Source of the DNA: Doryteuthis pealeii | Taxonomy: Eukaryota; Mollusca; Cephalopoda; Myopsida; Loliginidae | DNA length: 64,000 nt | Reading direction: 5' to 3' | NCBI GenBank assembly: GCA_023376005.1 | Contig: CM042181.1 | Location: forward strand, 25,537,117 to 25,601,116 | Part shown: positions 56,013 through 64,000 of the stretch, in pieces | Layout of the letters: every line of letters begins with the position of its first letter | Numbering within the stretch: position 1 is the first letter of the stretch | Made by a program: the position numbers and the translations under genes | The notes under the pieces: generated by a model | The model's database searches: none | The model's input: only the letters and a program-made list of their open reading frames with translations | Told to the model about the DNA's origin: nothing

Positions 56013-56155
56013 TTCTATCATATATATATATAGTATCTGAATAACACTTCAACATGTTTGTTGGAGTAGTATTATGTCAGTAATTTAACCAAGAGTGCTC
56101 AATACTTTGTAAAGTGTAGAGCTTTGATAATGATAATTATGGAAAATTATGGATG

Positions 56156-56257
56156 TACCGCGGTTTTGGTCAGCTAAAATCTCGTCAGGACTTTACATCT
56201 GACTTTAGAGAAAGATGTAACCTTCTGACAAGGTCTTAACTGATCAAACCACAGTAG
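56156..56257. repeat. Inverted pair of hammerhead-like relics
   Basis: The minus-strand arm has CUGACGA ... AAAAC-CGCG-GUA (56188 to 56156). The plus-strand arm has CUGACAA ... CAAAC-CACA-GUA (56224-56257). Both have lost the invariant G of GAAA, and one has lost the G of CUGANGA, so neither should cleave. Their similarity shows that they are opposite copies of one element end. Confidence 0.5.
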
Positions 56258-56285
56258 ACCTATAATTTTTTTTACAATCCCCATC

Positions 56286-56318
<33 letters not shown>

Positions 56319-56320
<2 letters not shown>

Positions 56321-56467
56321 ATATAATATAATGGAGAATGAATGTGAAAAGTATTAGCATATGAAGGTACTCAATGCTAAAATATTATATATATATATAT
56401 ATAATATAATATAATGGAGAATGAATGTGAAAAGTATTAGCATATGAAGGTACTCAATGCTAAAATA
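56319..56467. repeat. Tandem duplication of an ~80-bp unit
   Basis: ATAATATAATGGAGAATGAA through GAAGGTACTCAATGCTAAAAT occurs twice in direct orientation (56319-56383 and 56402-56466), with (TA)n in front of each copy. The two copies look identical, indicating a recent event. Confidence 0.9.
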
Positions 56468-56480
56468 CCAGAGCAGATTT

Positions 56481-56738
56481 AAAATCAGAGATTAAATATG
56501 TATGGAGTTAATATTCCGTAACTGCAGTTTCATGCATATTATACAAACTTCAGGAGGCCAAACATGTTTAAATTAAAAAAAAAAAAATTAAAGAAATGAA
56601 AAAAAAAGTGTCTTTTTCAGTGTTTATATAATGTGAAGTGTGCTCATGCAATGGAATTTTATAACACGAAACATCTGAAGTTTGCATAATATGCATGAAA
56701 CTACAGTTATGGAATATCAACATAATATCTAATCTCTG

Positions 56739-56744
<6 letters not shown>
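56481..56744. repeat. Long inverted repeat with hammerhead-like cores in both arms
   Basis: The arms 56481-56554 and 56675-56744 are inverted copies with a few differences. Each arm holds CUGAAGU, a UGCAU-AAU-AUGCA-type stem, GAAAC, UACA or UGCA, and GUU (56675-56708 plus; 56553-56520 minus). Position 9 of the core is U instead of A in both, so activity is doubtful. (TA)n follows the right arm at 56745. Confidence 0.7.
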
Positions 56745-56773
<29 letters not shown>

Positions 56774-57091
56774 AATAAAAATGAAGGAAAAAGTCCTCAT
56801 CAAGTCGATTTTATAGAAAAACACACGATCAAGTTGCCAACATGATAATTTATCATAAATAGATTACATGAGAAAATTAGAAAAGAAAAGATAGAAATAA
56901 AGCGAAATGAATATCTTATTTTGCTGTCCTTAATTATTCACTGCTTCTTATTCATCAGTTTTTTTATGATATTGAAACTGCGCATCTGATAAAAAGGCTT
57001 TTCAAAATACATTCATCACTTAGGCCGCTTTGAGGAACAATTCACCTGAAATCATACAACATATACTTACTACATCTAAATTTACTTATCA

Positions 57092-57123
<32 letters not shown>

Positions 57124-57224
57124 GAAAACTGTATAGGTTGATGGAAAATAAAAATGTAACACTAGGAAAGACTTTGTATTATTTGGATTATTCAAACTTT
57201 TGTCCTCATCTTTATTGTTATCTA

Positions 57225-57368
57225 CACAACATTTCGTCCGATGTTCCCTCCGGTCTTCTGCAGGTATTTCTTTTCGGACTCAGGAACCTTCCTAGGTTCG
57301 AGAAGGTTTCTGAGTCTGACTAGAAATTCCTGAAGAAGCCCCGAAGCCATATTGGCCAAAACGTTGTA
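57225..57368. repeat. Inverted pair of element ends with hammerhead-like relics
   Basis: The plus-strand copy (57330-57368) reads CTGAAGA, GCC...GGC stem, CAAAAC, GTT, GTA, then AATAAAGATGAGG. The minus-strand copy (57263-57225) reads CTGCAGA, CGAAATG and the same AATAAAGATGAGG downstream. They are opposite ends of one family, each with a damaged core. Confidence 0.6.
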
Positions 57369-57774
57369 CAGATAAAAATAAAGATGAGGCCAATTGTCCA
57401 AATAATACAAATTATCTAGTCTCATCTAAAAAATTCAGAGAAGCTGTGAAGGACATTATAGATTTTGACCTAGTTGCAACATGCAGAGTTAATGAACCCC
57501 TTATTTTGGGATTTGTGTACATACTAATCCATATATGGGATTATTTACTTTAATCCAGCTGTATTAACTGTATGTTTAATCTTGTGCAAATTTATAAAAG
57601 ATATATACTGTGTTTCACCGAAAATAAGACAGGGTTTATATTAATTTTCACTCTGAAATATAACACTAGGGCTTATTTTTGGGGGGATGTCTTATTCTTT
57701 ATTATATTGAAAAATGACATTAAGAAGTAGAAAATTACAAAATTTCTAAATAAACAGATTTAAAAAAAATTGAA

Positions 57775-57965
57775 ATAGATCACTAAGTAGGACTGAGCCT
57801 ATTCTAGTAGTGACCACCCCAAGCAGAGATTTAAGGGGTTTGAATTCAGAGTTTTATTTCTCCTAGAATGGTTGCATAACCAAGGTTAAAGAGCCCAGTC
57901 TGCCCTACTATTTACCCATAACTGGAGGGAGAATAGTTAAATTCAAACCTCTCCCAAGTATATTA
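57775..57965 (-). repeat. tRNA-related SINE, family B, partial
   Basis: The complement contains ACTGGGCTCTTTAACCTTG and TAGGAGAAATAAAAC plus the GTGGTCACTACTAGAATAGG-type 3' end. It is interrupted before the tRNA-like head. Confidence 0.72.
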
Positions 57966-58494
57966 GGAAAATTACAAAAAATGATCTACATTTATTTACC
58001 ATTATGTTCTTTTATTTAAAAAATCGTTAATGACAATTCATTGAAAAATAGCCATATCACCATCCCTTGGAGTGTTATTGCTCTCAACTAGGGCTTATTT
58101 TAAAGGGAGGGCTTATATTAAAATCATCCAGAAAAATCACACTAGGTCTTATTTTGCAGGTAGGTCTTATTTTTAGGGAAATATGGTATTATTTAAGGCA
58201 AGTGGATTCTCTTCCTTGCTTTATCCCACAGTTAACAGAGGATTCAAATCCCCTCATTTGATTGGTCTAGACACCTTTTAAATTAACCATTCACAGCCCT
58301 CTCTTCGAATTGGCATTAAATAAGGAATTCTTTTTTAAAGGTTGTTTAGCTGTTTATTTCAAGAGAATAAGATATTTACATCTCACTGCTTCAACCACAG
58401 CAGTGAACTAGGAAAAGGTGCTGTCATAAATCAGATGTTAAATTAATATTGACTTCATATTGACCCTTCACTCATAAGGACTTCAGATATATAT

Positions 58495-58775
58495 TTACCA
58501 ACCCCTCCGAATGAGCAGGATGCGACACAAGGTCAATTTCTTAAGTGGAGTTTAACAGGTTTGAATTTAGAGCTTACCTTCTCCTAGATTGGTTACCTAG
58601 ACATGGTTAAAGAGCCCAGTCTGCTCTGCTATTTACCCATAGCTGGAGGGAGAATTGGATTCATAGCTTTCCCAAGGGTATTAGCGCCATGTGGAATGCA
58701 AACAGTTTCGTCCAGGAATTGAACTCGAGTCGATGAGTCCATTTCCTCTAACCATTACACCACACGCCACCATAA
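58495..58775 (-). repeat. tRNA-related SINE, family B
   Basis: On the minus strand it starts GTGGCGTGTGGTGTAATGGT with box A and has a box-B-like GAGTTCAATTCCTGG. It then runs to CTTAAGAAATTGACCTTGTG and ATTCGGAGGGGTTGGTAAAT. This is the most complete copy of the family here. Confidence 0.82.
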
Positions 58776-59073
58776 TGGCTTCAGATAAGTGAACTTTTGC
58801 TTCAATATTAAAACACAGACAATACCTTTTGTTTGCAACTTTTGTAAATATGGTCAAACCTTGCAACTATTGTTAATATAATGTTTCTTTAAAGATGTGT
58901 CGTATTGTGTTGCATACTTTTTCTACCCCACTTATTGTCTCACTTAGCACATAAATCCACCTAAATTAAAACATATTCAGAGTATTGCAATTTTATTTTC
59001 CGTAAGTAGATGTATAGTACTATAAATATGTATATATATAGTAGATGTAGATACATGTAGACATATAAATGTT

Positions 59074-59115
<42 letters not shown>

Positions 59116-59134
59116 AATGATAACTGGAAAAAAT

Positions 59135-59425
59135 ATGGATAAAAATTATTTATTGAAATGACGACACCAAGAATTTGTCCTTGTATACATTGTATCCTAT
59201 TTAGTATTATTTTAAATACAAAATAAAATAAAATAATAATCATGGAGAAACATAGAATTCAAGTATACAAAAAGCGGTCTTCTTCAGGGCAAGATATTTT
59301 GATATTTCAAAATATCAAAATATCTTGCCCTGAAGATAATAAATAGGATACAATGTATTCAAGGACACTTGGTCGAAAAACGTGTCGGCATTTCAATAAA
59401 TAATCTTTATCCATACAACAATTTC
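59135..59425. repeat. TA-bounded long inverted repeat
   Basis: GGATAAAAATTATTTATTGA at the left pairs with its complement near 59400. ATACATTGTATCCTATTTA pairs with TAAATAGGATACAATGTAT. A central GGGCAAGATATTTTGATATT palindrome sits at 59287-59326. The right arm ends with GTCGAAAAACGTGTCGGC, a motif seen at Penelope-like ends. A (TA)n tract lies immediately left (59078-59113). Confidence 0.75.
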
Positions 59426-59542
59426 TTTCCATTTATCTTTCAGCATAATTGTAGGTTTCACTCCCATTTTTATCACTTATATATGAGATCCTACACAAAA
59501 TTTCGAATGGTTAGTGTGAACTGAACATAGTACTTTTTTTTT

Positions 59543-59775
59543 TTATACAGGTACCCTGTGTGAGTAGTAGACTTTTTAGCAGTGAGACAGTGTGCAAACT
59601 GCAGCCAAGGAACTACTTTTTATACAGGCACCCTTTGTGAGTAGTAGACTTTTTAGCAGTGAGACAGTGTGCAAACTGCAGCCAAGGAACTACTTTTTAT
59701 ACAGGCACCCTTTGTGAGTAGTAGACTTTTTAGCAGTGAGACAGTGTGCAAACTGCAGCCAAGAAACTACTTTGA
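59543..59775. repeat. 77-bp minisatellite, three units
   Basis: Landmark ACAGG(C/T)ACCC occurs at about 59548, 59625 and 59702, so the period is 77 bp. Units include GTAGTAGACTTTTTAGCAGT and GTGCAAACTGCAGCCAAG. Units 2 and 3 are virtually identical; unit 1 differs by a few bases. Noncoding. Confidence 0.93.
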
Positions 59776-59838
59776 AAAAGACAGTTGAAACTGTGTTAGG
59801 GTATTTTAGGGTCAAATTTCTCAAATTCTTGAGTAGTA

Positions 59839-59875
<37 letters not shown>

Positions 59876-59931
59876 TTGAATGAAGTGACAAATAAAAGTT
59901 TTAGTTTTTATTCATTTATTTGGGAACGATA

Positions 59932-59967
59932 TTACTACCAATGGTTTCCTGCTAAAAGCATTCATCA

Positions 59968-59972
<5 letters not shown>
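59932..59972 (-). ncRNA. Hammerhead ribozyme candidate, site 2
   Basis: Read on the minus strand from 59972: UUAC, CUGAUGA, A-UGCU-UUU-AGCA-G, GAAAC, CAUUG, GUA, GUAA. The core strands are intact, stem II is UGCU/AGCA and stem I is UUAC/GUAA (4 bp). The GAAAC-loop-GUA arrangement matches the site at 55597. A (TA)n tract begins immediately upstream on this strand. Stem I is shorter than at site 1, so activity is less certain. Confidence 0.65.
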
Positions 59973-60033
<61 letters not shown>

Positions 60034-60057
60034 GTAGTCAAACAGTGTGTTTGAAAA

Positions 60058-60128
60058 TGACAAAGGCCGACAATTTGTGGGAAATTATGTGCTTAATTAA
60101 AGTAATTGACTTTAATTAAGCACATAAT
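60058..60128. repeat. Short palindrome beside C-run and (TA)n
   Basis: GGAATTATGTGCTTAATTAA-like arms (60079-60099 and 60107-60129) are inverted around GTAATTGAC, followed by a run of nine C and a ~60-base (TA)n. Confidence 0.8.
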
Positions 60129-60136
60129 TCCCCCCC

Positions 60137-60195
<59 letters not shown>

Positions 60196-60362
60196 GCAAT
60201 ACTGTTAATCAAAATAGAATTAAATAAATTTAGCAACAGTATTCAAAAATCAAAAGTGTTCAATATCAAGTGATAGATTAAAATTTGGTCGAGTATTTAG
60301 TTATTTTTATTCATTATAATCTTCATCTAACAATGATTGGAAATGTTTTTGATGAAGCTTGT

Positions 60363-60560
60363 TGTAATAGGTAACTGAGTTACCTCCCCTCCCCTTCTAA
60401 TTACTATATAAACTGGTCAAAAATCCACCACTGTATTCTATGTAGAATAAAGCTTCTGCAAGTCCGACCGTGTTTGTTTGCTTACTACCACAATTTATTC
60501 TACATAGAATCAGTATGGAAAACCATACAACTGGCCGCCGCAACTCAGTTACCTATTACA
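60363..60560. mobile_element. Solo LTR with 5-bp target duplication
   Basis: 198 bp, TGTAATAGGTAACTGAGTT ... AACTCAGTTACCTATTACA, giving a perfect 19-bp terminal inverted repeat with TG/CA ends. CTTGT occurs on both sides (60358-60362, 60561-60565). Inside are a TATA-like TATATAAACTGG and AATAAAGC about 40 bases later, as expected for U3/R. An internal ATTCTATGTAGAATAAA/TTTATTCTACATAGAAT inverted repeat is also present. No gag/pol is nearby. Confidence 0.85.
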
Positions 60561-60565
60561 CTTGT

Positions 60566-61309
60566 AAAAGAAAGAAATGTTATCTATTAATAATGGAGAT
60601 TCGGTCTCTATTTGTCTGTAACCAAAACTATGTCACTACTTACGTCACAATTACCAAAATTGCCAATACATAGAATAAAGGACAATTAATATTAATGAAA
60701 TAAATAAAAGCTGTTCTTTATAATTCAACATTTGAATCCTTTCCATTAAAATAAATAAACTATTTATTATTTAAATAAACTATATAAACAATGAAATTAA
60801 TTAAGAAATTGTATTACTTTAAATGAATAAAATTATTTGTGAAATTTGTAATCAATTTTAAAAAATTATTTTTTACTCTCACCTCTTTTTCAGCAACAAG
60901 AGATTAACTAAATGTTTATAAATTAATAAATATCTATGATTTTGTGTAAAATTTATGAGTAAAATATTCAAAATAATTATTTAATAATTAATAGATGCAT
61001 GCAACATTTTATTTGAGGGGGAGAGAACTGTTTCCATTTCAAATTGTTTAATTCTTTTACTCCTTTAATAAATTTGATGATTTTAATTACTTAGGGTACA
61101 AACTCTTTGAGGTTTAATTTTTAACTCCCACCCCCTCAGGCAATGTCTTTCAAAACATAACTTTTACACTGCTCAGAGGGTGTTTTTTTCTAGTATGAAT
61201 AAATACTCCACCAAATTTTGGTCGCATATCATATCTTTTATTCTGTAGGACATTTTATTCAGTATTTTGACTATCAGCCATTGTTGATTTCATGTATTCA
61301 CTACCCTAA

Positions 61310-61311
<2 letters not shown>
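60566..61311. other. AT-rich noncoding stretch
   Basis: Low-complexity sequence with no recognisable gene or repeat family; ends at the (TA)n tract 61312-61344. Confidence 0.5.
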
Positions 61312-61344
<33 letters not shown>

Positions 61345-61346
<2 letters not shown>

Positions 61347-61725
61347 TGAATAGAAAGTGGAAGTGAATCCGACAGTATGTAATATAAGGAAAAATTGAAA
61401 AAACACAAGTTCATAAAAAACGAGTAATGTTTATTTGTCTATGCTGCAGTGTTTTGATCTGTTTCAATAGATCTTCATCAGGGCTTTCATTAGTTTGAGG
61501 AAAAATAGATTTATCACAGAGAATAAGAAAACTGTGAGAGTCTTTTGCTTTGTCGGTCAGTCTGAAATTAACGATTAACAAAGGCCCTGATGAAGATCTA
61601 TTGAAACAGATCGAAACATTGCAGCGTAGACGAAATAAACATTACTCGTTTTATGAACATGTGTTTTTTCAATTTTTCATTATATTACATACTGTCGGAT
61701 TCACTTCCACTTTCTATTCAGTATA
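61345..61725. repeat. TA-bounded 380-bp palindrome with hammerhead-like cores
   Basis: The arms 61345-61492 and 61582-61725 are inverted and highly similar. Each arm carries CCCTGATGAAGATCTATTG, ACAGATC and then GAAAC (plus, 61587-61628) or AAAAC (minus, 61481-61440), followed by GUA or AUA. The plus copy keeps both core strands and a GAUCU/AGAUC stem II, but I find no stem I partner. (TA)n tracts flank both sides. Confidence 0.82.
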
Positions 61726-61965
61726 TACATATATATACACATATATATATATACACATATATATATATATACACACATATAAGTTAGGGTAGTGAATACA
61801 TGAAATCAACAATGACTGATAGTTTCTGACTTACGCTGTTTTCAAACCAAATTGCAAAGGTGAGAAACTTTTATATATCAAGTGCCATTGTCTTTGCGAC
61901 ACTAATTTAGTTATACATTCTCTATCAATGATATTGAGCACTGTTTATTTGTAAATATAGCAAAC

Positions 61966-62005
<40 letters not shown>

Positions 62006-62014
62006 TATATATAT

Positions 62015-62240
62015 GGGCAACATTTTTTCTCTTATGCATGGTGTGTTGAACAAGATGGACATTTCATGTCTGACGAGTTTCTTTTTGATCTTTTCTTAAT
62101 AGTACTAGGTATGAAAACTTTAGACTAATCAACAATCAACAGATGCCACCCCGATATTAAGAAGCTGGTTTGAAAACTAGAAAAGATGAAAAAGATTCTC
62201 CTCAGACATGAAATGTCCGTCTTGTTCAACACATTATGGA
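62015..62240. repeat. TA-bounded inverted repeat
   Basis: TGTTGAACAAGATGGACATT TCATGTCTGA (62050-62080) is complemented by TCAGACATGAAATGTCCGTC TTGTTCAACA (62192-62231). The left arm continues CGAGTTTC, which also appears at 53436-53450 beside the Penelope-like element. (TA)n tracts lie on both sides. Confidence 0.8.
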
Positions 62241-62263
62241 TATATATATATATATATATATAT

Positions 62264-62301
<38 letters not shown>

Positions 62302-62454
62302 TGTAATTCAATACAAATATACAATCACATAATAGAGCAATATATGTGCATGAGAACAATGTACAGGCTGAGCAGAAGTAATAGAGAAGTCAGCAACATA
62401 TAAAAACGAAGGTATTTTGTATTGTATATTAATTACTGATGACTATTACTTCTG

Positions 62455-62510
<56 letters not shown>

Positions 62511-62527
62511 TGTGGCGGATGATTTTG

Positions 62528-62728
62528 AAGGCTTTCACAATGCAAGTGTAAAGAAAAATGCGGTAATTAGAATGTTGATTGTCTACCTTTGATTTATTTT
62601 CTTAATATTTCGGGATGAAAATCACTCCACCAAAAGATTTCTGAAAGTTTGGAGATTTCTAGAGAGATACTGATTGCTGCCTTAATCAAGCTATTCAGAA
62701 TAGTTTGCATTGTGATAGCCTTCAAAAC
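62528..62728. repeat. Inverted repeat around 155 bp of unique DNA
   Basis: TTTTGAAGGCTTTCACAATG (62524-62543) and CATTGTGATAGCCTTCAAAA (62709-62728) are complementary with one inserted or deleted position. The left arm follows a (TA)n tract (62459-62507). Confidence 0.75.
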
Positions 62729-62929
62729 CAACTGCCAATTATAAAACTCTGAAATATATATTGTAAATACGGTTGTAATAATTGTGATAAATAATCTACA
62801 TTTAGTAATGTGCATGCTTTTTGATGCAATCCATAATAATCTTTCGTTACAATTATGGAGAAGCAAGAACGAACTCCTAAGTGACATTCTCTTGTATTCA
62901 CCAATACATAGACACACCAGTGAAAGCCG

Positions 62930-63075
62930 CCAAGTTATAATCTGTATCAATCAGCCCTTTGCAGATTTTGGATGCTGTGCGGAGGACCTGACAGGAGTGA
63001 TAACCGATAGGGATGGTTGACGAGAGAGAGTCATGGGTATCTGTGCTGTCAGTGCGATCTGATGATGATATGATG
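62930..63075 (+). mobile_element. LINE 3' tail fragment
   Basis: The plus strand codes in broken frames for CCAEDLTGVITDRDG and then RERVMGICAVSAI, followed by GATGATGATATGATGG. The pattern (ED-L-x-x-V-x-x-DRD-x-W-R-E-R-V) followed by (ATG)n is one I associate with 3' ends of animal non-LTR retroelements. Only about 150 bp remain. Confidence 0.5.
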
Positions 63076-63288
63076 GTTTATTGAAAATATAAACTAATTT
63101 TTAATTTCTCAAAGGAAGCATTGTCAATTATATAATTTACTTCATATCAATTTCATTTTTTGTTTTCTTAACACAATTTCAATGAATGACAATACAAAAG
63201 TTGCGATAAACAAGTTGTTATATTTGCATATTCATACAGAGAGAAAATAAAATTGCTTCACTCTGAAGTATGATGCTCGGTAGTACAA

Positions 63289-63391
63289 GCTTCTTCTCAG
63301 AAAAAGAACAAAGGGACTTAACTCTCATTTAAGTCTTAACCCTCAAAGCAATAAGAGTTAAGTCCCTTTGTTCTTTTTCTGAGAAGGAACT
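63289..63391. repeat. Hairpin, ~40-bp arms
   Basis: TTCTTCTCAGAAAAAGAACA and the following GGGACTTAACTCT (63293-63327) pair with AGAGTTAAGTCCC and its continuation TTTGTTCTTTTTCTGAGAAG (63354-63387). Arms are essentially perfect with a ~27-base loop. Confidence 0.9.
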
Positions 63392-63566
63392 TGTCAATAA
63401 TGGCAGCCATCTTTGATTCAATGTAATTTTCACGGAGAAAACACGACGCTTTTCCAATCCATTTTAATGCACGTCTTTAACACCAAAATATCATAAAATG
63501 TCTTTTTAATAACAATTAAGTTCATTCCAAATAATGCGCAAGTACAATTTTATAGTAGGAATTTAG

Positions 63567-63752
63567 TTACTTAAAGTTCAAGATTACCATCATCATCCTC
63601 ATCATCATCAAGGTGCACTGACAGCTGACTTTCTCTAGTCTTCCGTCCTTATCGGCCATCACTCTTAGCAAGTCCTCTAGACGATACCCAATGTCCGCAC
63701 TAAGCCGATGAATATGTTTTTTTTTCTGGTCGGACAACACTAGTGTGTCCAT
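63567..63752 (-). mobile_element. LINE 3' tail fragment, opposite strand
   Basis: The minus strand reads SADIGYRLEDLLRVMADKDG and then RLEKVSCQC, running into a Met run from an (ATG)n tract (63584-63610 on the plus strand as CATCATCATCC). This is the same tail type as 62930-63075 but diverged, and it lies in the opposite orientation. Confidence 0.55.
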
Positions 63753-63931
63753 GTGTCAGAGACCGTAGAAGAACGTTGCTTATGTGTTCGTTCTTATTTC
63801 TCCAGCAGTCCTCCGCATCTTAATCGCCTTTGTGGGATGGTTTACGAGATGAGAGGCAAATGGCCGTACAACTGTTATTTTGTAGGATGCTTTTTCCAGG
63901 ATTTGATCAAAACAACACACAGTATCCTTGT

Positions 63932-64000
63932 GTAGTTCCCATCTAAATTTTTTGATAACATTAACAGAATGTTAGCAAAAAATTTAGATGGGAACTACAG
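63932..64000. repeat. Palindrome at the window's right edge
   Basis: TGTAGTTCCCATCTAAATTT (63931-63950) is the complement of AAATTTAGATGGGAACTACA (63980-63999). The loop is ~29 bases. The right arm reaches the last base, so the repeat may extend past the window. Confidence 0.85.

Overview
This is an AT-rich, intron-rich and heavily repeated animal genome segment. tRNA-derived SINEs, Penelope-like retroelement debris, Tc1/mariner relics and long (TA)n tracts, together with a metazoan-type LUC7L3 gene, suggest a mollusc, most likely a cephalopod such as Octopus. The species-level guess rests on recalled familiarity with the SINE sequences and is inference, not proof.

Layout. 1-8840: the 3' two-thirds of a LUC7L3 (U1 snRNP / SR-like splicing factor) gene on the + strand. 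It has six coding exons, with intact splice phases, a stop at 8338-8340, a probable spliced 3'UTR and a poly(A) signal at 8801. 8840-30250: AT-rich noncoding DNA with SINEs of several families, a TA-flanked MITE, a deleted mariner and one uncertain solo LTR; no convincing gene. 30270-31830: a composite of a mariner relic (minus) abutting a Tc1-like relic (plus). The Tc1 relic is split by a 534-bp foldback element that carries a perfect 6-bp target duplication. 33893-39944: the most interesting protein locus, on the minus strand. A symmetric phase 1-1 Kunitz exon is followed, in matching splice phase, by a ~2.3-kb exon coding for a Met/Pro/Asn-rich tandem-repeat protein. Their intron holds a 1,458-bp gag-only Ty3-like LTR element with near-identical 167-bp LTRs and an ACAAC target duplication.

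39970-43281 holds a local duplication whose internal minisatellite has expanded. 44100-62500 is a retroelement graveyard: a degenerate Penelope-like element (GIY-YIG end), a mariner deletion derivative nested in it, and a series of unrelated long inverted repeats bounded by (TA)n. Several of these carry hammerhead-ribozyme-like cores. Two minus-strand sites (55597-55641 and 59932-59972) have all the elements of a compact type I hammerhead, including complementary stem I strands. A well-bounded solo LTR sits at 60363-60560. The window ends with LINE 3' tails and two palindromes.

Only the LUC7L3 gene and the Kunitz/repeat gene look like host protein genes. Everything else is mobile or simple-sequence DNA. 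Coordinates of dispersed repeats are accurate to about 10-20 bases unless a target duplication is stated.
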